Numbered from the stretch's first letter, positions 1-9,254 are shown. The stretch: DNA of 25,799 bases from Lojkania enalia (GCA_010094045.1 ML986818.1:37685-63483), one strand, 5' to 3'. Made by a program: numbers and translations. The notes: generated by a model from the sequence alone, not told the origin.

Positions 1-959
1 AGATTTTATAGAAGAGTAATTTTAGGCCTATACTTTAGTTTTTAAATCTACTACTTAACTCTTATATATTATTGTCTACTAGGTAATTTATATTTTTTAT
101 ACTATTTTTATATACCTTAATCTATTTAGTTAGAGCTTTTAGAGGTCCTAGCTAATTTAGATACTTATTATAAAAAGCTCTTAGCTTATAAAATAAACCT
201 ATAAAATTAAGGCTTTATACTCGACTAGATTAGGATTATATCCTACCTATTTTATATAGTATTTAAGGGTTTTATAATATAGCTGACTAGCTAGTATTTC
301 CTTAACCTCCTACTCTTCTACCCCCTTAATAGCGATAGCGGGTGGTTTTAGAGCTTCTTACTCTAGTAGAGGGTCTTAGAAGTTCTTATATAGTAGGTTT
401 AATACGAAGATATTATATATTCTCAACTCTAGGGGTAGCTGTAGATAGTATAAGTTTTCAACCTATTCTAGTACTTTAAAAGAGCTCTTCTATTAATTAG
501 ATAGTTTTTAACTTAATCTCTAAACCGTAAGGTTCTTAGTATTTAAATAGACTATATTACTAATCTACTAATTAATTAGTTGCTAATAACGGTTAATAAT
601 AGATCGTATATGATCCTAAGCTTTCTTAATATTAGCCTTTATAATTTTCTAGGCTATATATATACGAGTTACTAGAGCTAAAATATTCTTACAATTTAAT
701 TTATCTATTATAGTAATAGGATTAATAGAATATTTCTAATCTTAACTCTAATAGGGCTTAAATCTATATAGAATCTAATATAGGGATATTCTAATAGTTA
801 TATAGAGTAGAGTTATTTATACTTAGTCGATTATAGGTAATAGAAAACTCTAGTTATTCTAGTAGAAGGATATAAAAGGGCGCAGTCTCTGATTAATATA
901 CTTATTTATAATCTCCGTCTATCTATTAATCTCTTTATAATAAGTAGTAGATAGTTTAA

Positions 960-1700
960 TCTTTATATCTAAGATATAGTAGAATTCGGACTAGAAACTA
1001 GATATAAACTAAGGTCCTCGATCTAAAATAATAGTTTTAGGTATATAGCTAAAGTAGTATACCTATTAAATAAATAATTCGGCTATTCCCCGTACGTTAA
1101 TTATATAATAGTAGAGAATAGATACTACTTGTTTAGATAGGCGATCGATTACTACTATAATCTAATTATATCCGGACTTATCTATAGGAAAATCCTTAAA
1201 GTTAATATATAGGTGCTATATTAGTTAATTTAGTATAGAAAGTAGGTGGATAAAATCTGGGGTTCGGGTTTATATCAGATAAGCTTTATAATATAGGATA
1301 TAATTCTATATATATCGTTTATAAGTAGCTTCTATACCCTTCTAATAGTACTTTTAGGATAGTAACTAATAGGTTTTAGTAGTACTTAGGTATACGGAGG
1401 ATACTTAGTTATAAGCTTCTTATATAAGCCGCGTATAAAGGCCTAAATCTGATAGAATATATAAGTAATTATTATAGAGGAGTAGTCTATTCTCTATCTA
1501 ATACTTGTAAGGTAAAAGGGTATATTCTTACGTAAAGGAGGCTCGGTTTTCCTATAGTAATATGTTAATCAACTCTAGAGAGTCTAGTAATATAACCTAC
1601 TTCTAGCTTTTAATAACGTTTAGTATAACTACTTAAGTTATTATTTAGATAATATAGAACTAGACTAATTCGGCATTAATTCGGGGGTGAAGTTAATATA
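960..1700 (-). pseudogene. Gypsy-1 integrase relic
   Basis: On the minus strand, bases 1041 to about 985 translate to a P-K-T-I-I-L-D-R-G-P block followed by a stop, then F-I-S-S-F, a stop and S-E. This is the integrase core motif around the second catalytic Asp. The stop after G-P sits where Gln is conserved and the second stop where Trp is expected; both are explained by C-to-T or G-to-A RIP changes (CAG or TGG to TAG). Leu just before the Asp replaces the usual Ser (TCA to TTA). The Asp of this motif itself survives. The upstream extent of the domain is estimated from normal spacing and is approximate. Confidence 0.75.
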
Positions 1701-2199
1701 GTTTAAATAGGACTCTTAACTAGTTATCGGTTTAAACTACTTTTAAGTTTTCTATATCTTATTTACAACGACTAAGAATGTCTACTCTAGTATTATTCTT
1801 ACCTAGAGTATACTCGATTCAGAACTAATACTAAGTTAATTTCTTAGTCTAATAAACTTAATAAGTATTAAATACCTTTATAATTATAAAATATTCGAGT
1901 AAGTAATAATCGGTATATACTAGAGTTCTAGTAGCTACTAAAGTAAGTTCTACCCTTTATTACTTAAACGTAGTAACGATTACGAATAGTTCTTTATTAT
2001 AAATCTCCTAGTTTAGTTCTAAACCGGATAGAATCTTACTATAGAATACTATAGAATACTATTTTCCGTTAGAATATTTCTATAATAGTACTTCTATAAC
2101 TACTCTATTAGAGGTATTAGTTTCCATTTTTATTTCTAATATAGGGTTAAAGTAGTAGAGTGTAGGTATACTTAATAGGGCTGACTTTAATTTCTTAAA

Positions 2200-3000
2200 G
2201 GTAATATTACATTCTAAAGTCTATATAAAAAAGGTTATAGGGCTTTATAGTACGATAATTAGCTTTATAATACGCGAGAATTCCGGTATAAACTATTAAT
2301 AGAATCTAGTAAAACCTAAGAAGGATTTTATACCTATTATAGTAGTAGGTAGCTACTAGTTACGCAGTACTTCTACCTTCTCTAAATTAACCTTAAAACC
2401 TTTATTTAAGAGAATATAGCTAAAGTATTTAGTTTAGGTAATATAGAATTCGCTCTTCTTAATATTAACTTATAACCCTACTTAATATAATCTCTTAAAA
2501 ACTTTCTTAACGTAGATAGCATATATTACCTTATCTTCTAAGTAGATAAGGATATTATCTAGGTAAGTAATATAGAAGTTATTTAGATAGTTAATTAGTA
2601 TGTCGTTTATATAGTACTAGTAAGTTACTAGGCTGTTATATAATCTAAAAGGTAGAACTTTATACTTATAAGTTCTATATTAAATCTAAAAGGTAGTATA
2701 TTTCTTAGAACTAGAATCTATTCTAATCTTATTAAAGGCCGCGCGAATATTAAACTTAGTAAAAATTGCTACTATAGTAGGTTTAAATAGAAATTTATCT
2801 ATACGTAGTATTAGATATATATTCTTATAGGTAAGAGTATTAAGTTTATAATAATTTACGTAGATATATAGGTTGCTATTAGATTTACAGATATAAAAGA
2901 TTAAAAATATAAAGAGGCTCTAACTCTACTTAATATATTTATACCGTAGATTATCTATAATATACTTCTTAGTTACTTCTAACTCCTCAACGTTCTACTT
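2200..3000 (-). pseudogene. Gypsy-1 reverse transcriptase relic
   Basis: Minus-strand bases 2577-2541 read F-Y-I-T-Y-L-D-N-I-L-I-Y, the RT catalytic box normally written Y-L-D-D. The second catalytic Asp is Asn (a GAC- or GAT-to-AAT change), which fits RIP and would abolish polymerase activity. Flanking sequence in the same frame is broken by stops. The domain limits given are approximate, set by the usual size of the RT palm around this box. It lies between the Gag knuckle at 4134-4175 and the integrase box at 1011-1022, the expected order for Ty3/Gypsy. Confidence 0.8.
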
Positions 3001-4133
3001 ATACAATAGGCTATAACTATTAGAAAGGAGTTCTATAAGAATAATTTTATAATTATAAAAGCGGTATTCTAGTAATTAATAAGCTATAGTTTTACTAAAT
3101 ATATCCTAATACCTATAGTATTTAGATAGTAATTAGAGATTTACTAGTACTTTATTTTCAGCCTCGTCTTCCAGCTCTAGAGCTTACTTATCTTTAATCA
3201 GCCGCTTAATTTCGTATAGAGACGTAGAGAAAAACTTATTCTCTTTCCTCTTTATATTAAAGTGGAAAGTATTAGCTAAGATAAGAGTAATAATAGGAGA
3301 ATAGACTTTCTTTAGATCGGGTTCGAACTTTATTATATATAAGCGTACAGGAGCTCTAAGCTTATTTAGACTATAGGTTATAAGAGACTAATATAATTTT
3401 AGTAGTCTTAATAGACTCTTAATATAATAGATAGTTAGACTATAGAACTATTAATACTAGTCCTTTTCCTATAAAGCGTCATATTGCTAGATATCTAGCT
3501 CTACTTCTTTATCGCGTGCTAGCTAAGTTAATTATATAAGAAGAGGAGGTAAAGGATTATAAGTAGTAGAATACTTAGAAGGCTATATAATCCGATTCTT
3601 ATCTATATCTAGCTGGAGTTAAAAATAATATAACTATTTAATACTAATAATACAATTCTAAATACCTAGATTTATAATAATAAATAGGTAGTTTTAGATA
3701 GTTCTTTTATTAATTTACAGGTATAAGTAGATATACTAATTAACTAGAGTTTAAATTTAGTCCTAAAAACCTTTAACGGTAATTTTAAAGAATAAGTACT
3801 ATATTAATATATATAAAGCTTAGAAGAGTAATCTAGCTACTATAGAATTAAGAAACAGGAAGCTTTAAGCGCCTATATTAACAAGGGCGTTTAGTTGTAT
3901 ATTAATACCTTTTAAATATAGAATAGTAGGAATTTAGAAGTACTTTCCTCTAAATAAATATAATAAATTAATATTTAATAAGTTGTACTTATTTAAGTCT
4001 AAGATAGAGAGTTTTTCTAGATATCTCTATTTCCCACCTGAGAAATATTTAGGTGGTACTCGTTTACGTCTAAAAACTCTTCTTTTTTAATCTTCTCTTA
4101 TTTAACTTCTATTTTATATACTTTAAGGACTAT

Positions 4134-4175
4134 ATATTTATTTATAAAATATTCTAGTTTACTATAATTATAGTA
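4134..4175 (-). pseudogene. Gypsy-1 Gag zinc-knuckle relic
   Basis: In one minus-strand frame this 14-codon stretch has the exact C-x2-C-x4-H-x4-C spacing of a retrotransposon nucleocapsid knuckle, but all four zinc ligands are Tyr (TAC/TAT). These are the products expected from TGC, TGT and CAT codons after RIP. Nearby Ser and Glu likewise sit where knuckles usually have Gly. The rest of Gag should extend rightwards to about 5500, but that stretch has too many stops to trace a protein with confidence. Confidence 0.75.
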
Positions 4176-5591
4176 ATTATCTAAAGTTGTATACTTTTTA
4201 GGTATAGAAGTCTTATTAGGTTGTTAAGAAGTAATTATAGTAGAATAAGGTGTTAATACTAGGGTAGATTAGAGTAGTATTAGATTGTAGGTTACTTTAG
4301 ATAAACTCTTAGAAATCTTCTAGTACTAATCTAAATTTACTTTAGTTATAACCTATAGGCTAACAGTTCGTTCTAGAAGGCTAGAAATACTCCTCCTTTC
4401 TATATTATAGGCTATTAAGTAGGTAACTATAGTATTAAAGGAGTCTTTCTATATAAGCTTAAAGCTAAGGTTTAGTATCCTTAGGCTGGGGAGAATCTTA
4501 TCCTATAGGTAGAAGAACTATTTAGATTAGGATACAGATCCTCTAATAGCTATACTAATAAAGTAAGCTTTAAAAGTTAGGAACGCTTCTCCCTTATTTA
4601 TTCTTAGGACCTAAAACGCCTGTTATACCTCTATCTCTTTATTATCTATAATAAAATATAATTATAAAAGTAAAATTATTTCTTTAGTATTCTTAAACTA
4701 ATACTAGTCCGATTTAGCTAGGTGTTTTAGCTCTAGATACTCTTTTGTAGTACTAGAGGTATATTTTTATACTAATACTATATATATATACTCTATTCGA
4801 TAGTAATCTATATTAATCTTAAATTAGTCTAGGATTAAAGCTCTCTATTATTTAAATATAGGTTTACTACTATTTATAAGACTTTTAATCTTAAGCATAT
4901 ATTTAGTAAGATAGGCTTAAAGGGGTTTAGGGGTAGCTAAGAGGTTTCTTACTAGGGGAGTTGTAAAAGTTTCCTAGTATATTATTAGTTCTAATTTAGT
5001 AGTTTATAGAAGTTAATTAGAACTAATAGTTTTCTATTATATTAAGCATATAATCTTCTCCTATAAAATTATAATTTATTCCTTAAAGGTTAGTTTACTT
5101 TAATTTCCCTCTAAATTAGATAGGTTCTTTATTATAGGCTTTATAGAGAGGGGTCCGCCTGTCGCAGGGCCCTTTATAGGAGGTAATAGTTATTCTACAC
5201 GCGTAGATAGAAGCTTACTCTTACTATAACTTACGTGTATATTAGTTCTAGTATAAGAATTAGAAGGTAAATTATAGTTAGATATCAGCGGTTGCCTCCG
5301 ATTCTAATAGGTTATTAGTAGTCTCTAAGTTTCTACCTAGGCGTACTCTACACAGCTTTTCTAAAGGCAATTCTAATCGTAGGGGATAGAAAGTTCTAAA
5401 CCTAAAGGCTTTAGTTAATAGGAGGTCTCTAAGATCCTATCTAAATAACTAAATAATTTAATATAATAGTATATAAGTATTATAATCTAAACTAAACTAG
5501 ATATATTTTAGACTTAAATATAGTCAAATAAATAATCGATGCGATATTATTAAAGAGGCCGTTACTAGTAGTATTAAGTTCTTCTATATAA

Positions 5592-5850
5592 TATAACGGC
5601 GTAGGTAAGATAATAGGTCTAAATATGGCACGAATCTACTTAGAGGTATATAGGAGTACGTAGGGATTAGGGACCTAAGAATTCTATTAACACCTATAGG
5701 CCTTATATAAAAGGATATAGAAGAACTACTAAGCTATTTATAAGGGAGTATGTAACTATATATAGAAGGGAAAAGGGGTAGAACCGGGGGTAGGATAAGA
5801 TAAGCGAAAAGCTTTAGGATAAGGTTGTATATAAAGCTTTTCGTAAAAAA
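5592..5850 (-). repeat. 5' LTR of Gypsy-1 (259 bp)
   Basis: This block is repeated, with one single-base length difference and mostly transition changes (roughly 86% identity by eye), at 24380-24639. On the plus strand both copies begin TATAA then a CGGCG-like stretch. The original LTR end was probably TGTAA, with TG converted to TA by RIP. The right copy ends CAGAACA, giving an LTR that starts TGTTCTG on the minus strand. The match stops abruptly on both sides, which defines the boundaries. Confidence 0.88.
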
Positions 5851-5852
5851 AA

Positions 5853-6052
5853 TTAAAGTATCTATAAACTCTTAGCCCTTTAAAAAGACTCGTAGTACTA
5901 ATACTTAAAAAAGGGTTTAACTAGCTTAATACTACTATAATAACTATAGTAAGACTAAATATAACGCTTGTACGTACTAAAAGGATAGTAGGGAAAATTC
6001 TAAATTAGATAAAAGTATATTATATATAGAATTTCTTATTAGTATTAAGTAA
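5853..6052 (+). pseudogene. pogo-B transposase C-terminus with CCHC knuckle, RIP-degraded
   Basis: A single plus-strand frame runs to a TAA at 6050-6052 and contains several TAG/TAA codons. At 5936-5977 the frame has C-x2-C-x4-H-x4-C spacing with all four ligands changed to Tyr (TAT, TAT, TAT, TAC). The following Lys-Asp-Ser context matches the equivalent tail of pogo-N, where the knuckle is followed by Lys-Asp and an acidic/Ser-rich end. The tail is preceded by a basic, Thr/Ser-rich linker. The catalytic DDE domain is missing from the window because Gypsy-1 occupies the site. No function is expected. Confidence 0.7.
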
Positions 6053-6070
6053 ATTAACTTTTTATATATA

Positions 6071-6207
6071 GTATTTGTTATGCTAAGAAAAAGTAGCTAT
6101 TTCGATAGTTTAGCCGCTTTAATAGTAGAATATATTATAGTATTTATTACGCTAAGAAAAAGTAGCCGCTTTAATAGAATAGCTGTTTTAATAGTAGAAT
6201 ATATTAT
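6071..6207 (+). repeat. tandem 69-bp subterminal repeat at the pogo-B end
   Basis: Two adjacent copies (6071-6139 and 6140-6207) each begin GTATTTRTTAYGCTAAG and end AGTAGAATATATTAT. They carry the terminal-repeat motif GCTAAGAAAAAGT shared with pogo-N. Differences are mainly transitions. The arrangement may be a duplicated transposon end. Confidence 0.75.
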
Positions 6208-6464
6208 CTATTTTATATTATTATTTTATCTTCTATAGCTATTTAAAATTTTTCTAATTTTATTTACCTTATATCTATTATTATAGTCTTTCTAAGTCTT
6301 TAGTATCTATATTCTACTCTATACTATTCTAAACTAGAGAGTACTAAATAGTATTATAACTCTACAATTCTTTAGATATTTAATAAATATTCGCTCTAGT
6401 CTACTCTTCTAGCTAAATAAGTTTCTTACTAGCTCTAAGGTTAGCGTCTCGCCTATTATTAGAT
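6208..6464. other. AT-rich RIP-altered spacer, no gene seen
   Basis: The stretch has the TpA-rich, CpA/TpG-poor composition of the RIP compartment. No coding frame, terminal repeat or transposon motif was recognised. Composition starts to normalise at its right edge. Confidence 0.5.
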
Positions 6465-6691
6465 GTTAGGGTCCTTATACGCCCGGTAGAGCCGGCTGTT
6501 AGGCTAAGAGGGGTAGGAGACGTATTTATAGTGTTAGAAATTGCTGCTAGGCTATTCTAAAGGGTTTAAGCGATTTGAATATAATAGGCTAGTATAATAG
6601 ATTACAGCGTAGCAACAATAGATAGAGTAGCAGGGCTAAAATGTTCGTATATTCAGTTCTCTTAGAAAAGAGATGGCTGATAAAAGAGAGA

Positions 6692-6724
6692 CGAATCGCT
6701 GCCATCCCTGCAGGGTGCGATTCG
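6692..6724. repeat. nested dyad: 8-bp inverted arms around a 10-bp palindrome
   Basis: CGAATCGC at 6692-6699 pairs perfectly with GCGATTCG at 6717-6724. The loop contains the perfect palindrome CCCTGCAGGG at 6706-6715, so two stacked stems are possible. Confidence 0.8.
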
Positions 6725-6808
6725 GCTATTTCAACCCTAGGTCAGGTGACTCTATATCATCAACCCGTGACTCAAAGCTATGAGATATTACAATTAGTTC
6801 ATCCTTCC

Positions 6809-6821
6809 GTCGCAAGGCGAC
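6809..6821. repeat. 13-nt perfect hairpin
   Basis: GTCGC, a three-base loop AAG, then GCGAC. Short, but one of four perfect dyads within 300 bp. Confidence 0.6.
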
Positions 6822-6923
6822 TACAGGATAAGGGGGTATGTGACGGTTAATGGTGAAGGAGCTATGGTTATATTATATGATCATGGCTTGTGTGGCAGTC
6901 ACCACCTATAGAGGCTAGAGAGA

Positions 6924-6938
6924 GCTGCCTGCGGCAGC
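6924..6938. repeat. 15-nt GC-rich perfect hairpin
   Basis: GCTGCC, loop TGC, then GGCAGC. The six-base arms are perfectly complementary and GC-rich. Confidence 0.65.
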
Positions 6939-6957
6939 GGGGAACAAAGAAGATAGA

Positions 6958-6988
6958 CACAAAAAATAGACAATCAACCATTTTTGTG
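6958..6988. repeat. hairpin with 8-bp A/T-rich arms
   Basis: CACAAAAA at 6958-6965 pairs with TTTTTGTG at 6981-6988 around a 15-base loop. As RNA from the plus strand it would be a stem followed by GCCCC, with no U tract beyond the arm, so it is not called a terminator. Confidence 0.6.
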
Positions 6989-7015
6989 CCCCATTCCCTC
7001 ACATAAAAGCAACTA

Positions 7016-7570
7016 CTAGAAAACGAGAATAAAGGCTTAAAAGGAGCTCTAGTAATTAAATAGAGACGCTCTAATCGATATAAAGCTCTACCTCTCGAGG
7101 AGCCTTATAATTATCGTGGGGTTGCGATTTTCTAGTTACCTAGTAAGGTGTAGAAGGCGCAGGAGAATATACACCAACAAGAAGCTTACGAATAACAGTT
7201 ACAGCTTCAAAAAAAGGAGGCAGCTAAGGCTAGGAAAGGCTAGCCAGCAGCTAAAAGCTAGGTTACTGCAAGAAAAACGCGTTGTAAGGGCTAAGGCTTA
7301 AGCAGCTCGAGCAAAGGCAAGAGCTGATCAGGCAGCTGAACAAGCTTAAGTTTAGAGAGCTTGCAGGGCTCAAAAGCAACTTTAGAATCGAATTAAAATT
7401 GCTGAAAAATGAAAGAAGAAAGTTTTAACAGCTCCTATTAGAGCTACAGGAATAAACCAGGGGGTGCAGCAGGTTGCAGGTGCTGCTAAGGCCTCTGAGG
7501 GCTCATTAGCTCTACAGTCGCGCAGAGGCCGTGCAATCAAAACACTAAGTAGATTTCTACAATACTAGTA
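7016..7570 (+). pseudogene. pogo-type transposase C-terminal coiled-coil relic
   Basis: The translation is rich in Gln, Lys, Arg, Ala and Glu, with a strongly helical Q-L-Q-L-Q-K-K-E-A-A-K-A-R pattern. It is continued in a second frame by L-K-A-R-L-L-Q-E-K and A-K-A-R-A-D-Q-A-A-E-Q. A basic R-R-G-R-A-I-K tail ends at paired stop codons near 7570. A helical Gln/Lys-rich tail closing with a S/R-R-G-R-like motif is typical of fungal pogo/Fot transposase C-termini. The frame changes once near 7228-7232, and several TAG/TAA codons occur where CAG or CAA would fit. RIP here is much weaker than in the flanks. The longest open piece (7116-7301) covers only part of the relic and is not a separate gene. 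The catalytic domain is not present upstream. Confidence 0.6.
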
Positions 7571-7989
7571 GCTAGGATCAATTTATCTGCCTTATAGAGC
7601 TCTCCACCAAAAAATCTCGCAATAATAGCTATTTTTGCGGGTTCTACAGCCTCAACAAGCTGGCTGAGCTTTCGGTGTTGAGCGTGCACGCCGCGATAGC
7701 GTACACGCCGTGCGCCAAGACGGTAATTCTTTTCAGAGAATAATTAACCTTTGTCCTTTGCATCTGAAGAAAATGCGGCTCAAGTGGCTTTCAAGCACAG
7801 TTGGAACAACTCTGCCGTTAGTATTTAATCTATGATCCTCGCGAAACACGGGACATTTCTATCCGATGACTTTCGCATGTTATATTCCACGCAGCGGTGA
7901 TCGGCCATGTTTTCAACATGTACGTACTAAGTTTGTCGCTTGAGGGCCCTAGAATCATCCGCTCCTGTCATGCGCGGGCCACCTACACT
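7571..7989. other. non-coding stretch with palindromes
   Basis: No gene was recognised. The stretch holds a 22-bp near-palindrome at 7618-7639 and two related units, GCGTGCACGC (7682-7691, perfect palindrome) and GCGTACACGC (7699-7708). A short plus-strand open frame (7897-8100) runs into the inverted repeat at 7990-8162 and is not considered a gene. Confidence 0.5.
7618..7639. repeat. 22-bp near-perfect palindrome centred on TAGCTA
   Basis: Arms CGCAATAA and TTTTTGCG flank the centre TAGCTA. Only one base pair of the dyad is mismatched. It lies about 50 bp after the end of the transposase relic and could be part of that element's 3' end. Confidence 0.65.
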
Positions 7990-8162
7990 ACAGCATGTTG
8001 TCAAGATCGATGGGAAATACGAGGAACTGCAAGGGTGGTTTTGATCAGCTTATGGGGCGTACGTAAGCATAAATCATGCATAGGAACGCCTTGCCGATAA
8101 ACTATATTAGGCACTGAAACTGTGGATTCTCGTATTTCCCATCGATCTTGACAACATGCTGT
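7990..8162. mobile_element. inverted-repeat unit A: 34-bp perfect inverted repeats, MITE-like
   Basis: Bases 7990-8023 are the exact reverse complement of 8129-8162: 34 bp without mismatch around a 105-bp centre. The size (173 bp), lack of coding potential and long perfect ends resemble a miniature inverted-repeat element or a foldback unit. No target-site duplication is obvious at its edges. A diverged copy of the same unit follows 199 bp downstream (8191-8350). Open frames on both strands in this stretch share the same peptide only because the arms are inverted copies, so they are not genes. Confidence 0.7.
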
Positions 8163-8175
8163 TCTTCGGTGCAGG

Positions 8176-8191
8176 TATGTGGTACCACATA
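8176..8191. repeat. 16-bp perfect palindrome between the two inverted-repeat units
   Basis: TATGTGGTACCACATA equals its own reverse complement. It lies in the 28-base junction between unit A and unit B. Confidence 0.75.
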
Positions 8192-8350
8192 ACATGTTGG
8201 CGAGATCGATTGGAAAAATGAGGAATTTCAAGGATGGTTTTGATCAGCTTATGTCGCGTACGTAAGCCCAAACCACGCATAAAAACTCCTCTGCCGTTAA
8301 GCTATATTAGGCACTAAAACCGCGAATTCTCGTATTCCTCATCGGCAGGT
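8191..8350. repeat. inverted-repeat unit B, diverged tandem copy of unit A
   Basis: The unit aligns to unit A at a constant 199-bp offset. Shared blocks include TTTTGATCAGCTTATG (8039 and 8238), GCGTACGTAAGC and CTATATTAGGCACT. In B the terminal arms no longer match each other well, so the inverted-repeat structure has decayed while the central sequence is still recognisable. Confidence 0.7.
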
Positions 8351-8694
8351 TTCAATCACCCGAACCTAAGCAAGGTTCGTACGACCCACGGCCTCCTCCT
8401 AGGACAAGTCGCCACATAAACTCAAAATGCTATAACTCTGACTGACTAATAATGAAGTGTATCCTCTTATCTGCAGGCATGCTAGTAGGGTTCATCCCCT
8501 GAAATTCACACAATAGTCACCCTAACATCTTTAAATTTCATTTGTGTAGGTGACGAGGAATTTTGAATTGGGAAGAATGTGCGTTCAGCAATACTATAAC
8601 TGACCCCGGAGAATTATCTTTTAGGGCTAGGATTCTCCAGCTCTAACCCTGTCCTACGACTTCGGCCTGTTCGGGTAATTCTTTGCATCCTCTC
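8351..8694. other. non-coding stretch with two hairpins
   Basis: No gene was recognised. CGAACCT and AGGTTCG form a perfect 7-bp hairpin at 8361-8379 with a five-base loop. GGAGAAT (8608-8614) and ATTCTCC (8632-8638) form another. The sequence CCCTAACATCT near 8519-8529 is the reverse complement of the AGATGTTAGGG at 6462-6472; this may be chance or the ends of an old insertion. Confidence 0.45.
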
Positions 8695-9048
8695 TCAACA
8701 GTCTATGGGTTTTTGTTCTAGGATGTGTTTCAAATCTGCGACAATCCTGTATAGGTGGCTGTCCTTAGTAACACATTTGATGATAGATACAGATATGCCT
8801 TTCGGATGTAAGAAGAGTATTGAATCCTACGATTATTTCATATGGATGCGGTCCATGCTCTTGGAGAATGAGGCTGTACTGTAAATCCCCGCTCTGTACA
8901 TCAATTCCCGAATCAGAGAGGATCCTAATCAAATTATCCAGGCTCAGAAATCATCTAGTTCGGCGGGGACCATGCTTCGAACGTCGATGCTTAGTTTGCA
9001 CTCGCCAGTGAAGCGGACGCTACTAAGCAGCTCTGCGGCCTTGCATGC
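8695..9048 (-). pseudogene. frameshifted relic of an unidentified protein-coding gene
   Basis: Three consecutive minus-strand pieces look like real protein although no long open frame exists. Bases 9048-8947 encode 34 residues ending in A-E-L-D-D-F. A second frame, 8950-8768, encodes 61 residues including L-I-R-I-L-S-D-S-G-I-D-V and Y-E-I-I-V-G-F-N-T-L-L. The first frame then resumes to a TGA at 8695-8697 with L-Y-R-I-V-A-D-L-K-H-I-L-E-Q. The overlaps at the joins suggest single-base indels, though small introns cannot be excluded. The alternating acidic, hydrophobic composition is unlike the shadow frames around it. The family was not recognised. It may share a minus-strand transcript with the open frame at 9255-9497, since plausible fungal splice signals (GTAAAT and TTTCAG) lie between them. 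Confidence 0.4.
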
Positions 9049-9254
9049 TCACATTCAGGTATACAAGATATTCAACTATCAAGCTTGTTCACAAATGCTA
9101 ATTAAAGATCTTTGTTTCGTCCAGCAACTGAAATGTAACCCTTATAATAACACAAATTTAACAAACCTTCTTTTTGTGCCGCCTGAAATTATTAATTAAC
9201 ATGCCCAACGATGTCCTCGCGATGCCAAGGAATTAGTGGATCCATGATCAATAT
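9049..9254. other. spacer, possible minus-strand introns
   Basis: On the minus strand, GTAAAT just after the 9255 frame ends (near 9257) and TTTCAG, with a TTAAT-like branch site, could bound an intron. A second GTTTGT-to-TTTCAG pair follows. This would link the two minus-strand relic pieces, but nothing here is conclusive. Confidence 0.25.

Larger units (their letters stand above)
1..5850 (-). mobile_element. Gypsy-1: Ty3/Gypsy LTR retrotransposon, RIP-degraded, truncated by the window edge
   Basis: The element reads on the minus strand, so its 5' LTR is at the right (5592-5850) and its 3' LTR lies left of base 1. Read right to left, a Gag CCHC knuckle (4134-4175), a reverse transcriptase Y-L-D-D box (2554-2565) and an integrase D-R-G-P box (1011-1022) appear in the order Gag, RT, IN that defines Ty3/Gypsy elements. 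CpA and TpG are almost absent (none in the first 60 bases) and in-frame TAG/TAA stops are everywhere, as expected after RIP. Bases 7-94 match 25712-25799, the equivalent part of Gypsy-3. The outer LTR edge abuts a pogo transposase tail, so this copy inserted into pogo-B. No coding capacity remains. Protease and RNase H were not located with confidence. Confidence 0.88.
5851..6207 (+). mobile_element. pogo-B: 3' end of a pogo/Fot-type DNA transposon
   Basis: Immediately outside the Gypsy-1 LTR lies the C-terminal coding tail of a pogo-type transposase and then its subterminal sequence. The motif GCTAAGAAAAAGT occurs twice here and also in both terminal repeats of pogo-N (21592-23457), so the two elements are relatives. 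The left part of pogo-B must lie beyond Gypsy-1, outside the window. The exact right terminus is uncertain: the last recognisable repeat ends near 6207 and no clear ACGT end plus TA duplication was found. Confidence 0.65.
6465..7002 (-). repeat. possible LTR-like block at the left edge of the unmutated island
   Basis: Read on the minus strand this block could start TGTGAGGG (near 7002) and end CCCTAACA (6465-6472). It includes a TATAAATA box on the minus strand (6520-6530 region) followed by pyrimidine-rich sequence, an arrangement seen in LTRs. Sequence just beyond the CCCTAACA end contains GCGAGACGC, which could be a decayed primer-binding region. No second LTR copy and no target-site duplication were found, so this is only a possibility. 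Its right half is dense in perfect hairpins (listed separately). A short open frame at 6641-6850 resembles nothing recognised. Confidence 0.3.

Noticed and set aside
7897..8231. Overlapping open frames on both strands (7897-8100 plus, 8001-8231 minus) sharing a peptide
   Set aside because: The shared peptide arises because the 34-bp arms are inverted copies of each other. No other coding evidence exists.
6465..8527. AGATGTTAGGG / CCCTAACATCT pair as terminal inverted repeats of a 2-kb element
   Set aside because: The match is only 11-12 bp, it has no target-site duplication, and it does not extend. Chance or a partial LTR is equally likely.
8820..9199. Two overlapping plus-strand open frames of 63 and 75 codons
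   Set aside because: They have shadow-like composition and lie opposite the minus-strand relic gene, which reads more like protein.
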